From positions 4,963,186-5,027,185 of the forward strand of contig OZ012685.1 in NCBI GenBank assembly GCA_963942565.1: a DNA stretch of 64,000 nucleotides, written 5' to 3'. This DNA comes from Maea johnstoni. Its lineage: Eukaryota > Annelida > Polychaeta > Spionida > Magelonidae. The position numbers were made by a program, and so were the translations under genes. The notes under the pieces were generated by a model. The model was given only the letters and a program-made list of their open reading frames with translations. It was not told the DNA's origin and ran no database searches. Below, piece after piece: positions 1 through 10,690 of the stretch. Positions within the stretch are counted from its first letter, which is position 1; each line of letters begins with the position of its first letter.

Positions 1-147
1 ATTTACTGATAACTATTGAAATTAGTGTAATAAAACAATGATAATGTGCTCTAAGGCTGCCCAATAGCCAGAGACCACTCAAGTTCAGGGTTCCCTGACG
101 GCACCGTGGTCTAAGGAGAATGCAATAGACCAAAAAGCTCCTCGCGT

Positions 148-1090
148 TTGCAAAGAAATGAAAAATCGGATAGGTATGATTTTCCAAAGTTGAAAGTATA
201 CGATGGGAAGAAGGATTTCACTGCGTTCATTGAGAGGTTTGAGAGGGTAGCAAGGGCAAAGAAATGGGATGATTCTCAAAAACTTGGTCATCTTTGTGTG
301 ATACTCATAGGGGATCCCTCTGAGTACATGCATTGGCAGAAAGCTGAAGTAAAGACAAGTTATAGCAAATCAAAAGAAGTCTTGGCTAGGGTTTTTGGAA
401 AAGAGACTAATCCTACCGTGGTTAGGGCTGAGTTAGTAAATGTGCATCAGAAGGAGGGGGAAGATTTGGAGGAGTGCGGGAGGAGAATTTTTTGACTTCT
501 GTACCAGGCTTATCCAGATGCTTCCGACAAGATGCTGGAAGATTTAGGTATTGGGTTTTATTCTCGGGGGTGTATTGATCGTTATGCAGTGGAAATTGTA
601 ATGATCAGGGATCCAAAGACTCTGAAAGAGGCCATACAATTTACCAAGGTGGCCCAATCTAACCATTCCTTTATAGGCCAGAGCAAAATGTCGGTGCGAA
701 ATGTTACATTCGCAGATGAGGGGAATGTTTCGGTTCGGCGTATGCAGGGCGGTGACTCTCCTCAAGGTGGTCAGGCTCAGTTGAAAGATGGAAGTCTGGA
801 AAAGATGACAGATATCTTATCAAAAATGCTGACTGTGATAGAGAGTCAAGCTGAACATTGGTCAAGGCAATCTGCTGCTGGGGATTAATTCTCCCATAGG
901 GTCTCCAATTAGAACAAGAGCAGCTTCGCCTATGCGAACTACATCCCCAGTTCGCGAACCTAACTCTCCCTCAAGATTTCGAAGTTATAACTGCCACAAT
1001 GAGGGTCATATATCTAGGAATTGTCCCCAAAGCACCTCCAATAAATTCAAGTGTTTTAACTGTAATGCTGAGGGACATTTGGCGAAGTAA
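148..1090 (+). pseudogene. gag-like region of the Gypsy fossil, ending in two zinc knuckles
   Basis: Part of the Gypsy fossil. The left half encodes a capsid-like helical segment with the look of Gypsy Gag (FIERFERVARAKKWDD). Near 990-1085 two CCHC knuckles are visible (CHNEGHISRNC and CFNCNAEGHLAK), the nucleic-acid-binding motif of Gag. Decayed. Confidence 0.75.
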
Positions 1091-1561
1091 TGCCCTATGT
1101 CGAGTCCGCCAAAACCTTTAAACTAGTGCGGACTGGCATGAACGACCAATCGTCAGTTCTGCCTGGTTATGGTCGTACTCCTTATGAGAAGAAAAGAGAA
1201 GGTAGTGTTAGGATATTAAATCCAGCTTCTGCTGGGTTTGTATGCCCTGTCACTAACGAAAATAAAGATAGTCAGAGGGGACTGATCGGCCCTTATTGTC
1301 GTTGTCAAATTCGCCTGCTTTAAGGTTGACAGGTCCGGTACATACTGGGCCAGTCTCAGGTTCAGAATTTGATGCTGATCTGGCATTAGCTGGGTGCAGT
1401 ACAAGTAATTCTGTGGAATCTAATTTAATTGAGACCAGGTGTAAGGATCCGGCTGTTGCAGGGTTCAAGTCACCTGATACAAACAAAATATGTGGGGGTA
1501 GTGAAGAGATCAGGTCAGGATCAAATCCCGTAGTAACTGGGTTAGATCAACAAACCATCTG

Positions 1562-1760
1562 ATGATTCCTATTTGTATAAATGGTGTCTTAACAAAGGCT
1601 GTTATTGACACAGGAGCTCAATGTACAGTTATCAGCGAACGACTCCTACAGTTCATGCAACAGCCATTAAATTTTGCTGAAGATATAATCCTTCGGGAGG
1701 CTCAGCAGAATAGCAAAATGGTCGCTAAAAAAGCTGAACAAGTCTCGAGGGGGAGATAAG
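1562..1760 (+). pseudogene. aspartic protease segment of the Gypsy fossil
   Basis: Contains the retropepsin signature VIDTGAQCTVIS (active-site DTG-type motif), placed between the zinc knuckles and RT as in Gypsy pol. Decayed, and followed at once by a MITE insertion. Confidence 0.75.
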
Positions 1761-1801
1761 TCTGAAGCGGAATATGTTGACTCTTAATGATAAAAGGATT
1801 A

Positions 1802-2296
1802 CCGTAATTTCGCGTGTATAAGACACACTTTTTTACACAAACTTTCACACTCAAAGTGGGGGTGCGTCTTATACACGAGGCTAGGCATCTAGGGTGTTTT
1901 ACATCGAGTCCTTAGGCCACTCGGGGATCGCCTAATTACAATTATAATGCTGCCAGGACTGAGCCCACCGATGTTTGCCACGGCATTTACGAATTGTTAT
2001 TACCGAACCACTCCCCGTCGGAATGCATTGATTACAATCAATATCACCCCTAGGACAATGGGTATTACGCACAGACAGAGTGATCAGCACTGATGTCGCA
2101 TTGATGTCACATTTCACTCATAATGAAGTGCGTTTTACTGGCTTTCTAGCTTTAATCAAGAGTAGTTAATTTTGAACAATATATCCGAAAAGGGGGTGCG
2201 CACTATACACAAAGCTAAGGTTTATACATCATTTCAACGGCCTGAAAAAGGGGTGCGTCTTATATATGGGTGCGTCTTATACACGCAAAATTACGG
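1802..2296. mobile_element. TA-flanked MITE (Tc1/mariner-like) inside the Gypsy fossil
   Basis: Terminal inverted repeats of about 27 bp start CCGTAATTTCGCGTG on the left and mirror as CGCAAAATTACGG on the right, with a TA on each side (1800-1801 and 2297-2298). The element is about 495 bp without a coding region. A subterminal motif GGGTGCGTCTTATACAC recurs near 1858, 2190, 2250 and 2268. TA duplication suits a Tc1/mariner-superfamily MITE; the exact family was not identified. Confidence 0.82.
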
Positions 2297-2298
2297 TA

Positions 2299-2999
2299 AG
2301 GGTCGTGTTCGCTTTCAGAGTCCTTTGACAGACGCTCCAGTGGTGCGGCGGGTAACTTTGGGTAGAAAAGTAGTCGTACCACCTAACTCTGTCATATAGG
2401 CGAAAGCTCACCTTTTCCTCACCTGCTGCTGGAGTTTATATGATCAATGCTCCAGCGTATTTCCATAAAGGTGTGATGATACCTTATTCAGTGGTTGAAG
2501 TTCCTGTAGGAGCAGAGGGTTCCCTTTCTGGAAAAACACCTGTTGTTCTTAGCTTTCTAAATTATAGTGATCGTTATATGTATCTGAAAAAGGGCCACAT
2601 AATTGGGAACGCTGAGGAGGTGGACAGGAATCAGGTATGGACTCAACAAAGGCTGTCACTGGTGTCCGGCATCTGCTGAGCACAGAACAGTCTAGGGAGA
2701 ACTGTGGTGAATCTGGAAAGAAAGCAAGTGACCGGGAAGTGTGCTCAGGTGTCCGGCATATGCTGGGTGCTGTGCACTCCTCGTTGACACAGGAGGGTAT
2801 TGGTGGTGTCCGGCGTGTGCTGGGCGTAGCCGAATCTTCTGGTAGTGATGGTCAGGGAATCCGGCTAAAACTGGGTTCTGCGACATCATCTGCTGAAACT
2901 CACACAAAAGTTGAACTTCCAGAGCATGTACAGGATCTTTGGTTGCCGTCCTGTAAACATCTAAATCAGGACCAATCTGAACGTCTGGCCAGGGTGTAA
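2299..2999 (+). pseudogene. protease-RT linker of the Gypsy fossil with repeated palindromic motif
   Basis: Linker of the pol region that carries four degenerate copies of a near-palindrome TCCGGCATATGCTGGG (about 2664, 2751, 2808, 2859), read as VRHLL, VRHMLG, VRRVLG and IRLKLG. Related copies occur in other linkers of the same fossil (1217, 1376, 1446, 5004, 5070). Confidence 0.6.
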
Positions 3000-3713
3000 T
3001 TGGAGTTCGCAGATCATTTCTCCAAAGATGATTTGGATTTGGGATGTTTTGCTGGTGTCGACCACAAAATAGACATTGGGACGCCCAATCCAATACAACA
3101 GAAAATGCGTCGGACTCCTCTTGGTTTTGAAGATGAGGAGAAACAGCATTTGGATGGTCTGTTAAATATTGGTGTGATTCAGCCATCATCTTCCGAATGG
3201 GCATCGCCGCCGGTTTTGATTCGGAAGAAGGATGGAAAAGTCAGATGGTGTATAGACTATCGCGCCTTAAATAATATGACTATCAAGGATGCTTTTCCTC
3301 TTCACAATATTTCGGAATGTTTAGATGTGCTTGGGGACACTATGTTCTTCAGTACTCTAGATATGAGTAGTGGATACTACCAAATACTGATAAAGGAGGA
3401 GGATAGGGATGAAACAGAATTCCTTACTAAGTATGGGCTATTTGAGCACTGTAGAATGCCTTTTGGGCTATGCAATGCTCCAGCCACTTTCCAACGGGCA
3501 ATGATGCTTGTTTTGAAAGGATTAACTTGGAAGGAAGTCCTAGCATATCTTGACGATATTATGATACTGGGCAAGAGCTTTGAGGATCACCTTAATAACA
3601 TAATTGAGGTACTCAAACGTTTCAAGGATAGAAATTTGAAGCCCAAGGCTAAGAAATGTTCACTGTTCCAAACTGAAGTATGCTTTCTAGGAAAGAGAGT
3701 AATGAATGAATGA
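3000..3713 (+). pseudogene. reverse transcriptase domain of the Gypsy fossil
   Basis: Typical Gypsy RT blocks in order: WASPPVLIRKKDGKVRWCID, FSTLDMSSGYYQI, CRMPFGLCNAPATFQRAM and the catalytic YLDD box (LAYLDDIMI). It is cut on its right side by the LINE insertion. Part of a decayed element. Confidence 0.9.
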
Positions 3714-4505
3714 ATGATTGCTTAAAGGCACATCGGCACACAAAGGCCATTTAGTGCCATAAAATTTGTGTAAAACAATGGTCCTTAGTTATTGTTGAAA
3801 ACAATAGCAAAGCAATAAATAAGTAAAATATTCACAAAACAATAAACAGTTTTAGATTATAAGCAGTGCACACAAAGCTGTTTCAAAAGAAACTAAATTC
3901 TTAAAATATTTTATAATCTGTAAAACAGACCTATCTCATGTAAATAAGATAAAATACTGTCTGGAGGAACCTTTTCTAAGAGTTCCTTAAAGGTATCTAT
4001 ATTAAAATGTCTATTTCTGGACTCAATAAAATCAACACAATCAAATAAAATATGTTTGACAGTCACACGCTATACATTGGGGAGGATCTTCCCCTTTCAG
4101 AAGGAAGCAGTGAGTCAAATGAGTGTGACAGATTCGAATTCTTGTTAAAACACTCTCCTCACGCCTAATGATTCGACGACCTCCAGGACAAAGACCCAAC
4201 TGTGGATGAATCTCATGTAGTTTGTTGTTTACAGCCTCATCCAACTGAGACTGCCATTTGCGTTTTTAAAAGGACATTGATGTTTTTTCTAAAATCACCA
4301 TAAGGAATTGGAACATTTGCGACTCTTTTCGAAAGACCAGCTTTGGCAGCAGTGTCTGCCTTTTCATTACCTAAGATGCCAACATGACTGGGAATCCAGT
4401 AAAATAATATTCTTTTCTCTTGGTACTGTACTAGCCAATTGAGGCGTTCCAGTATGTAGAGGACAAGGGGATGTGTCCAGTCTTGGCCCGAAAAGGCCTT
4501 AAGAG
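3706..4505 (-). mobile_element. 5'-truncated LINE with RNase H, inserted in Gypsy pol
   Basis: On the minus strand an RNase H-like tail is readable (LFYWIPSHVGILGNEKADTA), followed by a second block TRIRICHTHLTHCFLLKGED ending in a partial Cys motif, which is the 3' end of I-type and related non-LTR retrotransposons. The 3' end lies at the left and finishes in a short CATT repeat. A short GAGAGT-like sequence flanks both sides and may be the target duplication. Only about 0.8 kb of the 3' end remains, so this is a dead 5' truncation. A related 3' end occurs at 13130-13335. Confidence 0.82.
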
Positions 4506-4506
4506 A

Positions 4507-4950
4507 GAGAGAGTTAGTAAGTCCGGAATAGCAGTCAATCCTGAGTCTAAGGAAACTATTCAAAATTGGCCCATTCCTACCGATGTGAAGGAAGTACAAA
4601 GGATTCTGGGTATGGCTAATTATCTCAGAGCCCATATCAAAGATTTTAGCCATATTGCTTCTCCTTTGCATGGTCTCACTAAGAAGGGGGTGGTGTTTGA
4701 ATGGACAAACGCACATCAAGTGGCATTTGATCTTTTAAAGAAGGCGCTTCTTTAAAGTCCTGTGTTGTCTTTCCCTAGAATTTCTTGAGAAATTTTTATT
4801 TTGGATACTAAAGCTTCTGGTGTAGCTATTGGAGCCGAATTGCTCTAATTACAAGATGGGCAGGAAAAGGTGATTAGTTATGGTAGCTATTCTCTGACAC
4901 CTGCGCAGCGCAATTACTGCACCACGCGGAAGGAATTGCTATCCATGATG
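4507..4950 (+). pseudogene. RNase H-connection region of the Gypsy fossil
   Basis: Resumes Gypsy pol after the LINE: VKEVQRILGMANYLRAHIKD and LHGLTKKGVVFEWTNAHQVA are the conserved blocks between RT and RNase H. Decayed. Confidence 0.75.
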
Positions 4951-4952
4951 AC

Positions 4953-6540
4953 GTGATTCCTTTATTTATGAGCAAGGTTCCCTCTAACCAGAGTGTCCGT
5001 ACGGTCCGGCATATGCTGGGCTCGGAGGAAACCTGTGTTGGAGAGGGTCCGGGAGAGTCTAAAAGACCGGTCCGGCGCGTGCTGAGCTCCGGGAGTCTTC
5101 AGGTGAGCAAAGGTCATAGTGAGTGGATACCACTTCCATTCGTTCGGCCTTTAGCTTTGTCCGAAGCTCATGATGATGACGGAGTGCATCTGAACAGAGC
5201 GCATACTTTAGCTGATATCCGGTCTGCTCAGTTGGAAGATCCTGATGTCCGAGATCTTTTAATATGGACTGAGAGTGGTCAACAACCCACTCAGGCTGAA
5301 CTTCAGTTGTCTTCCCCAGCGGTAAAACATTTTTGGCGATGTTCCTCACTCCTTTCTGTTGTGGGAGGCGTGCTGTACTACCGTTGGGTTACTGAGCTCT
5401 CGGAACGCCTTTTACTTATTGTGCCAGATGGTCTCAAGGCGGAAGTGCTCTGGTTGTCCAATGATATCAAATTGACAGGAAATCCAGGGGTAGCACGCAC
5501 CATGTTCCATTTAAGAGAGAGATACATTTGGTATGGTTTGTGGAAGGATTGTGAGATATATGTCCAAGCATGCCCATGGTGTAGCCGTGAAAAGAAGGCA
5601 TCTAAGGCAGCTAGAGGAGCTCTGGGTGTTTATCATGCTGATGCTCCTATGGAAAGGCTTCATATAGACATTTTAGGTCCATTCCCTAAAAGTAGTAAGG
5701 GTAATCGCTATATTCTTATGGTGATTTGCCGGATTACTAAGTGGTTGGAAGCGTACCCCATTGCAGATCAGACGGCGGAACAAGTGGCAAAATTAGTGGT
5801 AGATAATTTTATATCTAGGTTCGGTATCCTTACGATGATCCACACTGACCAGGGAGTCAATTTCACAAGTGCTCTTTTCCATAGTGTTCGCGATCTTTTG
5901 GAGATGGTGAAAACCCGAACATCACCTTATCGTCCCTGTTCAAATGGGCAGATTGAACGGCACAACCGCACTCTGTTCCAGCTGATTCGTTGCCATCTGA
6001 AGAGTTCTGATAAATGGGATGAGGATCTTCCATTGCTCACCAGTGGTATCCGATCACTTCCAAACGGACAAACTGGGTTCTCGCCTAACTTTCTGATGCT
6101 GGGTCGTGAAGTCACACATCCGGCTGATTTGTTAGTACCTGAATCCGGGTCTGTAGAAGAAGAGAGACTTAGTTACGCTGAGAACCTATGGAGTAGACTA
6201 AGAAAAGCACATGCCCCGGTTCGGAAGCACCTTCAAGTCTCTCAAAAGCGTCAAAAGGACCAATATGACCTCCAGTTAAGGCAAACTAAGTACCAAGTTG
6301 GTGATGCAGTCTTGCGAAGGAATGATTCTTCCAAGAAGGGCCATAGCAACAAATTAAAGCCCTCTTGGAAAGGACCTTTACTGATTGTGGAGGTACTTTC
6401 TCCAGTGTTGTTTCGTGTCCGCGGTCCAAGAAAGACCAAAATTCTCCATCATGATCTCATTAAAAAGTGTCATGATGTTGAACTCCCCATATGGTTGAGA
6501 CGGGCCAGGCACAAACTGGAGGAGGGATGTCTTCAGGCGG
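4953..6540 (+). pseudogene. integrase region of the Gypsy fossil
   Basis: The region holds an N-terminal HHCC-like zinc motif ending CPWCSREK, a DDE core (HIDILGPFPKSSKGNRYILM, HTDQGVNFTS, SNGQIERHNRTL) and a C-terminal KPSWKGPLLIVEVLSPVLFR module of GPY/F type. The frame then runs by chance into the neighbouring palindromic repeat and SINE. Part of an element that is broken as a whole. Confidence 0.88.
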
Positions 6541-6635
6541 ATTCGGGTGAGGATGTCCCCTGGGGACTCAATTGGTTGTTTGGGGAAGATCTGGCTGTGA
6601 CTGGGTCGGACTCTCTAAATCAGGGATCTGATTCT

Positions 6636-6722
6636 AAATATTTATGGAATTCCATGAATGATTTATGGAATCCCATAAATCATTTATGGAATTTCATAAA
6701 TCATTTATGGAATTCCAAAAAT
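6636..6722. repeat. 22-bp palindromic tandem repeat, GGAATTCC-core type
   Basis: Four adjacent copies of a palindromic unit ATTTATGGAATTCCATAAAT with small changes. The arms ATTTAT/ATAAAT are the same as in the arrays at 6893-8500, but the central 8 bp differ. Confidence 0.8.
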
Positions 6723-6739
6723 GCTTACTTTAGGGCACT

Positions 6740-6857
6740 TTGGCTTGCCATACTGGTTCAGGTCCCAGTCGGGGCATACGAGAAAGTGACCTGTGACTTG
6801 CTGTTAGGTGGCTTTTGCTGGGTACTCCGATTACCTCCATCATTTACGTGTACAACT
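6740..6857 (+). mobile_element. SINE, left part (split by a TIR element)
   Basis: Left part of a tRNA-related SINE: a B-box-like GGTTCAGGTCCC, then GGCATACGAGAAAGTGACC and TGCTGGGTACTCCGATTACC. The same body is found at 18010-18220. The SINE continues at 8533 after a 1.68 kb insertion. Confidence 0.75.
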
Positions 6858-6892
6858 ATCATGGAAGGCCAAAGTGGACAAAAAGAGCATTT

Positions 6893-7300
6893 CTTAATAT
6901 TAATAAATGATTTTCTAATATTAATAATTGATTTCTTTATAATAATAAATGAATTCTTAATATTAATAAATGACATGATTTCTTAATATTAATATATGAT
7001 ATCATAATATTGATAAATGATTTCTTAATACTAGTATTGTTAAATGTTTATCATTTCTTAATGTTAATGAATGATTTATCAATATTAAGAAATGATTTTC
7101 TAATATTAATAAATCATTTCTTAATTTCAATAAATGATTTCTTAATATTTAGAAATGGCATGATTTCTTAACATTAATAAATGATTTCTTAATATTAATA
7201 AATGATTTCCTAATATTAATAAATGTTGGGCATTTATTAATATTAATGAATGATTCCCTAATATTAATAAATCATTTATTAATATTAATAAATGAGCGCC
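6893..7300. repeat. Array of 22-bp palindromes (TTAATATTAA core), block 1
   Basis: About 15-18 units of AAATGATTTCTTAATATTAA type. Because units such as ATTTATTAATATTAATAAAT are palindromic, they appear in both orientations (AATGATT and AATCATT). Confidence 0.88.
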
Positions 7301-7399
7301 ATCTTTTGTTTGCTCAGGGAGTCTTTACATGGAAATAATGAATACCCCCTACACATGCTTCTAAAGATACGCGAGAAAATTTGACCTTGTTGTCAGTCA

Positions 7400-7606
7400 G
7401 ATGTCAATTTCAATAGTATATTTGATCTCTTTTCCATCTCGCTATGATTCCCAAGGCATTGTATGTGGATAATATACCTTATTTTGAATAAATAGATGTT
7501 AACGGTTGTAATCTGAGTATAGAGTGGTCTCCATTAAAAAGATGGACACCCAAAGATTTTACAATTTTCAATTTTGGGCACCCAGTTTCAAAATTCTGGT
7601 TAAGAC
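7400..7606 (+). mobile_element. MITE family A (GTCTTAGCCAG), truncated copy
   Basis: Matches the 3' two thirds of the family: TGTGGTCTCC-like block, GGACACCCAAAGATTTTACA, GGCACCCAGTTTC and an end CTGGTTAAGAC. It lies inside the 6858-8532 element. Confidence 0.75.
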
Positions 7607-7782
7607 AATACTAAAGTATACGTATTGATTTGTAAATAGAATTATATGAACTAAATTCTCCAAAATAATGTAGAACTCCCTCTCTGCCAATTTTTAGGCA
7701 ACTGCCATGTGCCAGGGAGCATTCATTATCTCATAAAGATTTGAATAGTTCAAGGTTTCTCCAATAGATGTCACTTATCTAT

Positions 7783-7985
7783 TAATATTAATAAATGATT
7801 TATTGATAATAATAAATGATTTTCTAATATAAATAAATCAAGGCATTTATTAATATTAAGAAATGATTTATTAATATTAAGAAATGATTTATTAATATTA
7901 AGAAATGATTTGATATTAATGAATGATTTATTAATCTTAAGAAATACAGAGCATTTCTTAATATTAATAAATCATTTCTTATATT
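7783..7985. repeat. Array of 22-bp palindromes, block 2
   Basis: About nine units of AAATGATTTATTAATATTAA type, continuous in style with block 1 and separated from it by the MITE fragment. Confidence 0.85.
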
Positions 7986-8079
7986 TGATTTTACCATTTA
8001 CCTGTTTGATACTCATACAAGTTGTTATGCAACTTTCGAAGAGAGTTGGTGTGTAGAGCACTTATACAGTCTATGATAC

Positions 8080-8310
8080 ACTGCTCAGAGCTAGGGGTCA
8101 TGAAGTGGGCTGCCACCCATTTGAATCACAGCTGATAGCAGTTGAAAAACATGGCTGCTACCAGGGGCTGGCTGAGGCTGCTGGCAATACACACAAATAA
8201 TCCCCTCATGGGATCACTAAGAGAAAAAGGAAGACAGCATCCTATTCTTGAAGTGTATTACTTTCATATAAGCTAATATGTATGTGAGCCTTTAATTCCC
8301 CTTTAATGTT
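8080..8310 (+). mobile_element. Partial copy of the CATTAAAGGG MITE
   Basis: Matches 14315-14521 closely: TTGAAAAACATGGC, CCCCTCATGGGATCACT, TTGAAGTGTATTACTTTCAT, and an end CCCTTTAATG. It separates palindromic blocks 2 and 3. Confidence 0.8.
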
Positions 8311-8500
8311 AATAAATGATTTGTTATCATCAATAAATGATTTATTTATATTAATAAATCCTTTTTTAATATTAAAAAATATTTATTAATATTGATAAAT
8401 ATTTATTAATATTGATAAGTATTTATTAACATTAATAAATGATTTACTATTATTGAAAAGTGATTTAATAATATTAATAAATGTATTATTAATATTAATA
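8311..8500. repeat. Array of 22-bp palindromes, block 3
   Basis: About eight units of TTAATATTAATAAATGATTT type, ending next to the right inverted repeat of the host element. Confidence 0.82.
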
Positions 8501-8532
8501 AATGCTTTTTTTGTCCACTTTGGCCCTCCATA

Positions 8533-8600
8533 TACAACTGGCTAGTCACAGTAAGCCACTATATGGCAGGAATAGGGACGATACTCAATATTCTAATTCG
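8533..8600 (+). mobile_element. SINE, right part
   Basis: ACAACTGGCTAGTCACAG, a GTAAGCCACTATATGGCAG-like block and a tail with ATTCTAATTC. It completes the SINE begun at 6740; compare 18150-18220. Confidence 0.72.
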
Positions 8601-9881
8601 ACTCAATATTTCATCAAACTTTATATTTAAAATCCTACCTGATGATCAAACTCAATAGTTCCCCAGGAGACCAATTACCAGATGGGCAATAGTGAAGACC
8701 TGGCTATCCTAGTGGTCTCGAATCTGGCCGAACCTGGTCTCAGTGTGATGTCACTAGGAGACAAAGACCAATGAGGGCTCTCGTATCGTTGACATTAAAC
8801 AAATTGTTATATGTATGAAACTAAGTTCTGTTTCTGAATACTCAGGGCCCAACTGTCCCCAAAATGTTTACAAGCATGGTGAGCTGGAAGCTCCAGACAT
8901 CACCACCAAAACTTTTTCTTACCCCATGCAAATAAATTTAAGATAAGCACAACAATTATTCAATAGAAAGTTGATGTCAAGTAGGATTGACAGATTGCCT
9001 AATAAAAGAACTAAGTGGGCTTCACATATCTATTAATTTTTTTTCATGTATAATTATTGCGCCCAAATGTGGTTCCTTTTCAATATGGCACTCAGTGGGT
9101 TTCTTTTTCCTTCAAACATGAATCTTGCTTAATTGAAAGCCAATTAAGGAATGTTTGGCTATAATTCCATCACCAATTTGCCAATGCCACATTTATCTAC
9201 ACCCTGCCTGGCTTGTTTATTGTAAGTTAACTGTATTTTTCCGGGAGTACGGTTTTTTGAACCTGATATGACAATGACGTATGAGTGCTCATTTATTATT
9301 TATATTGAACATCTCATATTCCTTTTTCTTATTTCAGTCTCCACTGATGGGTGTCGTTTTAAGGGTTAACCGGGTCATGCCATGATGCATTTTCCATACC
9401 CATTGGCGTAAAAGAATTTGAGGGTGGTTATAGATGAAAAAGATTAAGAAAGAGGCTATGATTGGTTTACAAGAAACAAACTCTTTTTAAACCTCATGTC
9501 AACAGTATACTCCTTTTAATTGTGTGCACTTTTCACCAATTATAAAAAATGAACAGAAACTAAAAGCAGTTAACATGAAAACAGATTACACAAGTCATTA
9601 AATTTCCAACATGGCCTTTGTTTCCCAGTACGTATATATTTATTTATATTGAGTTATGGGTGTTCCAATAACACAAGTGTATATATCGTTGCCCAATTTT
9701 GTTTGAGAAATGAAGTAATTGAATTGACCAAAAATCAAGAAAAGGCAGTATATCAAAATTCTAATTCCCTGTTTGTAGTTATATCTCATAGAAAAATATA
9801 GGATTTATTTTGAGCCAACATGAAGATAGCAATAGTTGACTTATTGTGTATGTGTTATAGCTTGTCAAATTATTTTTGCAG
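8601..9881. other. Unannotated AT-rich spacer
   Basis: No open frame with family resemblance, repeat array or RNA gene was recognised here. A short cluster of GGTCTC/GAGACC words lies near 8715-8770. Confidence 0.5.
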
Positions 9882-10117
9882 AAATTGATAGAAGGGTGAT
9901 TGCTAATATATTCTGGTCGGATGAAGTTGAGCAGGAGCTCTTGAGATCTGGGTGTTTGAGGTATCACTTCAAAGGACAAGGATCCAGAGAACAGTGCATG
10001 TGTCTAATAGACCAAAGGAGAAATGAAGAACTTTATCCTCATCCCATTGAAGATTGTTCTGAGGAGTGTAAAGAAAAAGGCGTGTGCTTTACCTTAATTG
10101 TAATTGAATTGAAATAA
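9882..10117 (+). CDS. Possible isolated exon or small unknown frame
   Basis: A 3' splice-acceptor-like TTATTTTTGCAG ends at 9881. It is followed by an open frame to a TAA at 10115-10117 (SDEVEQELLRSGCLRYHFKG and a Cys-rich end CSEECKEKGVCF). I do not recognise the family. It could be the last exon of an unseen or dead gene, or a chance frame. No upstream exon was found in the 1.2 kb before it. Confidence 0.25.
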
Positions 10118-10119
10118 TT

Positions 10120-10690
10120 ATCCTTGACCGGCCATACAGTAACTTTGAAAGGAATTTCCGAAAAAATTAAATATTCTCCAGAAGTTTTCAATTTCATGCA
10201 AACGTAACTTGTTTGTGAAATGTGAATTTTTATACACATGACTAATTATGAATGCATGAGCTTATGACCCTTGCCAGGCCCTCGAGTAAATTAAGTCATG
10301 TCGGGAATGACAAATATGTTCTGAAGTATTCATTTTTTCACAACCATTGTAGCTCGGATGTGAAGTGTTAATTCTGAAATGCGTGTCTTGATATCTGAAC
10401 ACATGATTTCATTACCCTTGCCTGACCCTACAATAAAGTGTTAAGGGATTTCTGGAAGAACAAATATGTTCTCAAATGGTTTTTTCTTTTTGTTGCAACT
10501 TTTGCCGCTCGGTTGTGAAGGGTTAAATTCTTAAACTTCATTTTGGAACCTTTGAGCTCATTTCCCCTGCTTGGTCCTACAGTGACCTCTAAAGTGATTT
10601 CAGGAATAACAAATATGCTCCCTTAGTGTTTGTTTATCCGCAAAAGTTGTAGATCAACTTAAACACATGTTTTTATATTTGATCGTCTGC
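10120..10690. repeat. Four diverged ~148-bp tandem units
   Basis: Units begin at about 10121 (TCCTTGACC), 10268 (CCCTTGCCAGG), 10415 (CCCTTGCCTGA) and 10564 (CCCCTGCTTGG), spaced 147-149 bp, the last cut short. Shared inner words are a TTTC-GGAA block, ACAAATATGTTCT and a GTAGCTCGG/GCCGCTCGG block followed by TGTGAAG. Units are well diverged from each other. Confidence 0.78.

Larger units (their letters stand above)
1..6620 (+). mobile_element. Ty3/Gypsy LTR retrotransposon, decayed fossil
   Basis: Remains of one Ty3/Gypsy element read left to right in the order gag, zinc knuckles, protease, reverse transcriptase, RNase H, integrase and a GPY/F-like C-terminal module, which is the Gypsy order. 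No LTR pair was recognised: the left end probably lies outside the window and the right end is buried in later repeats. The copy is broken, with roughly half a dozen or more disruptions, and has two later insertions: a TA-flanked MITE and a minus-strand LINE. The nested insertions make it an old copy. The clade within Gypsy was not assigned. Confidence 0.9.
6858..8532. mobile_element. 1.68 kb TIR element filled with AT palindromes
   Basis: Ends are inverted repeats: ATGGAAGGCCAAAGTGGACA at the left and TGTCCACTTTGGCCCTCCAT at the right, extending a further ~13 bp inward. The flanks carry a direct TACAACT (6851-6857 and 8533-8539), and the flanking sequence joins into a continuous SINE body. 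This shows a real insertion with a 7-8 bp target duplication, as hAT-type elements give. There is no coding region; the inside is three palindromic arrays plus two older MITE fragments. Confidence 0.82.

Noticed and set aside
6620-6986. C-terminal extension of the Gypsy integrase frame
   Set aside because: It is chance read-through into palindromic repeats, a SINE and a TIR element.
6858-8532. CRISPR-like array
   Set aside because: Spacing is irregular, units are AT palindromes without unique spacers, and the setting is an animal genome.
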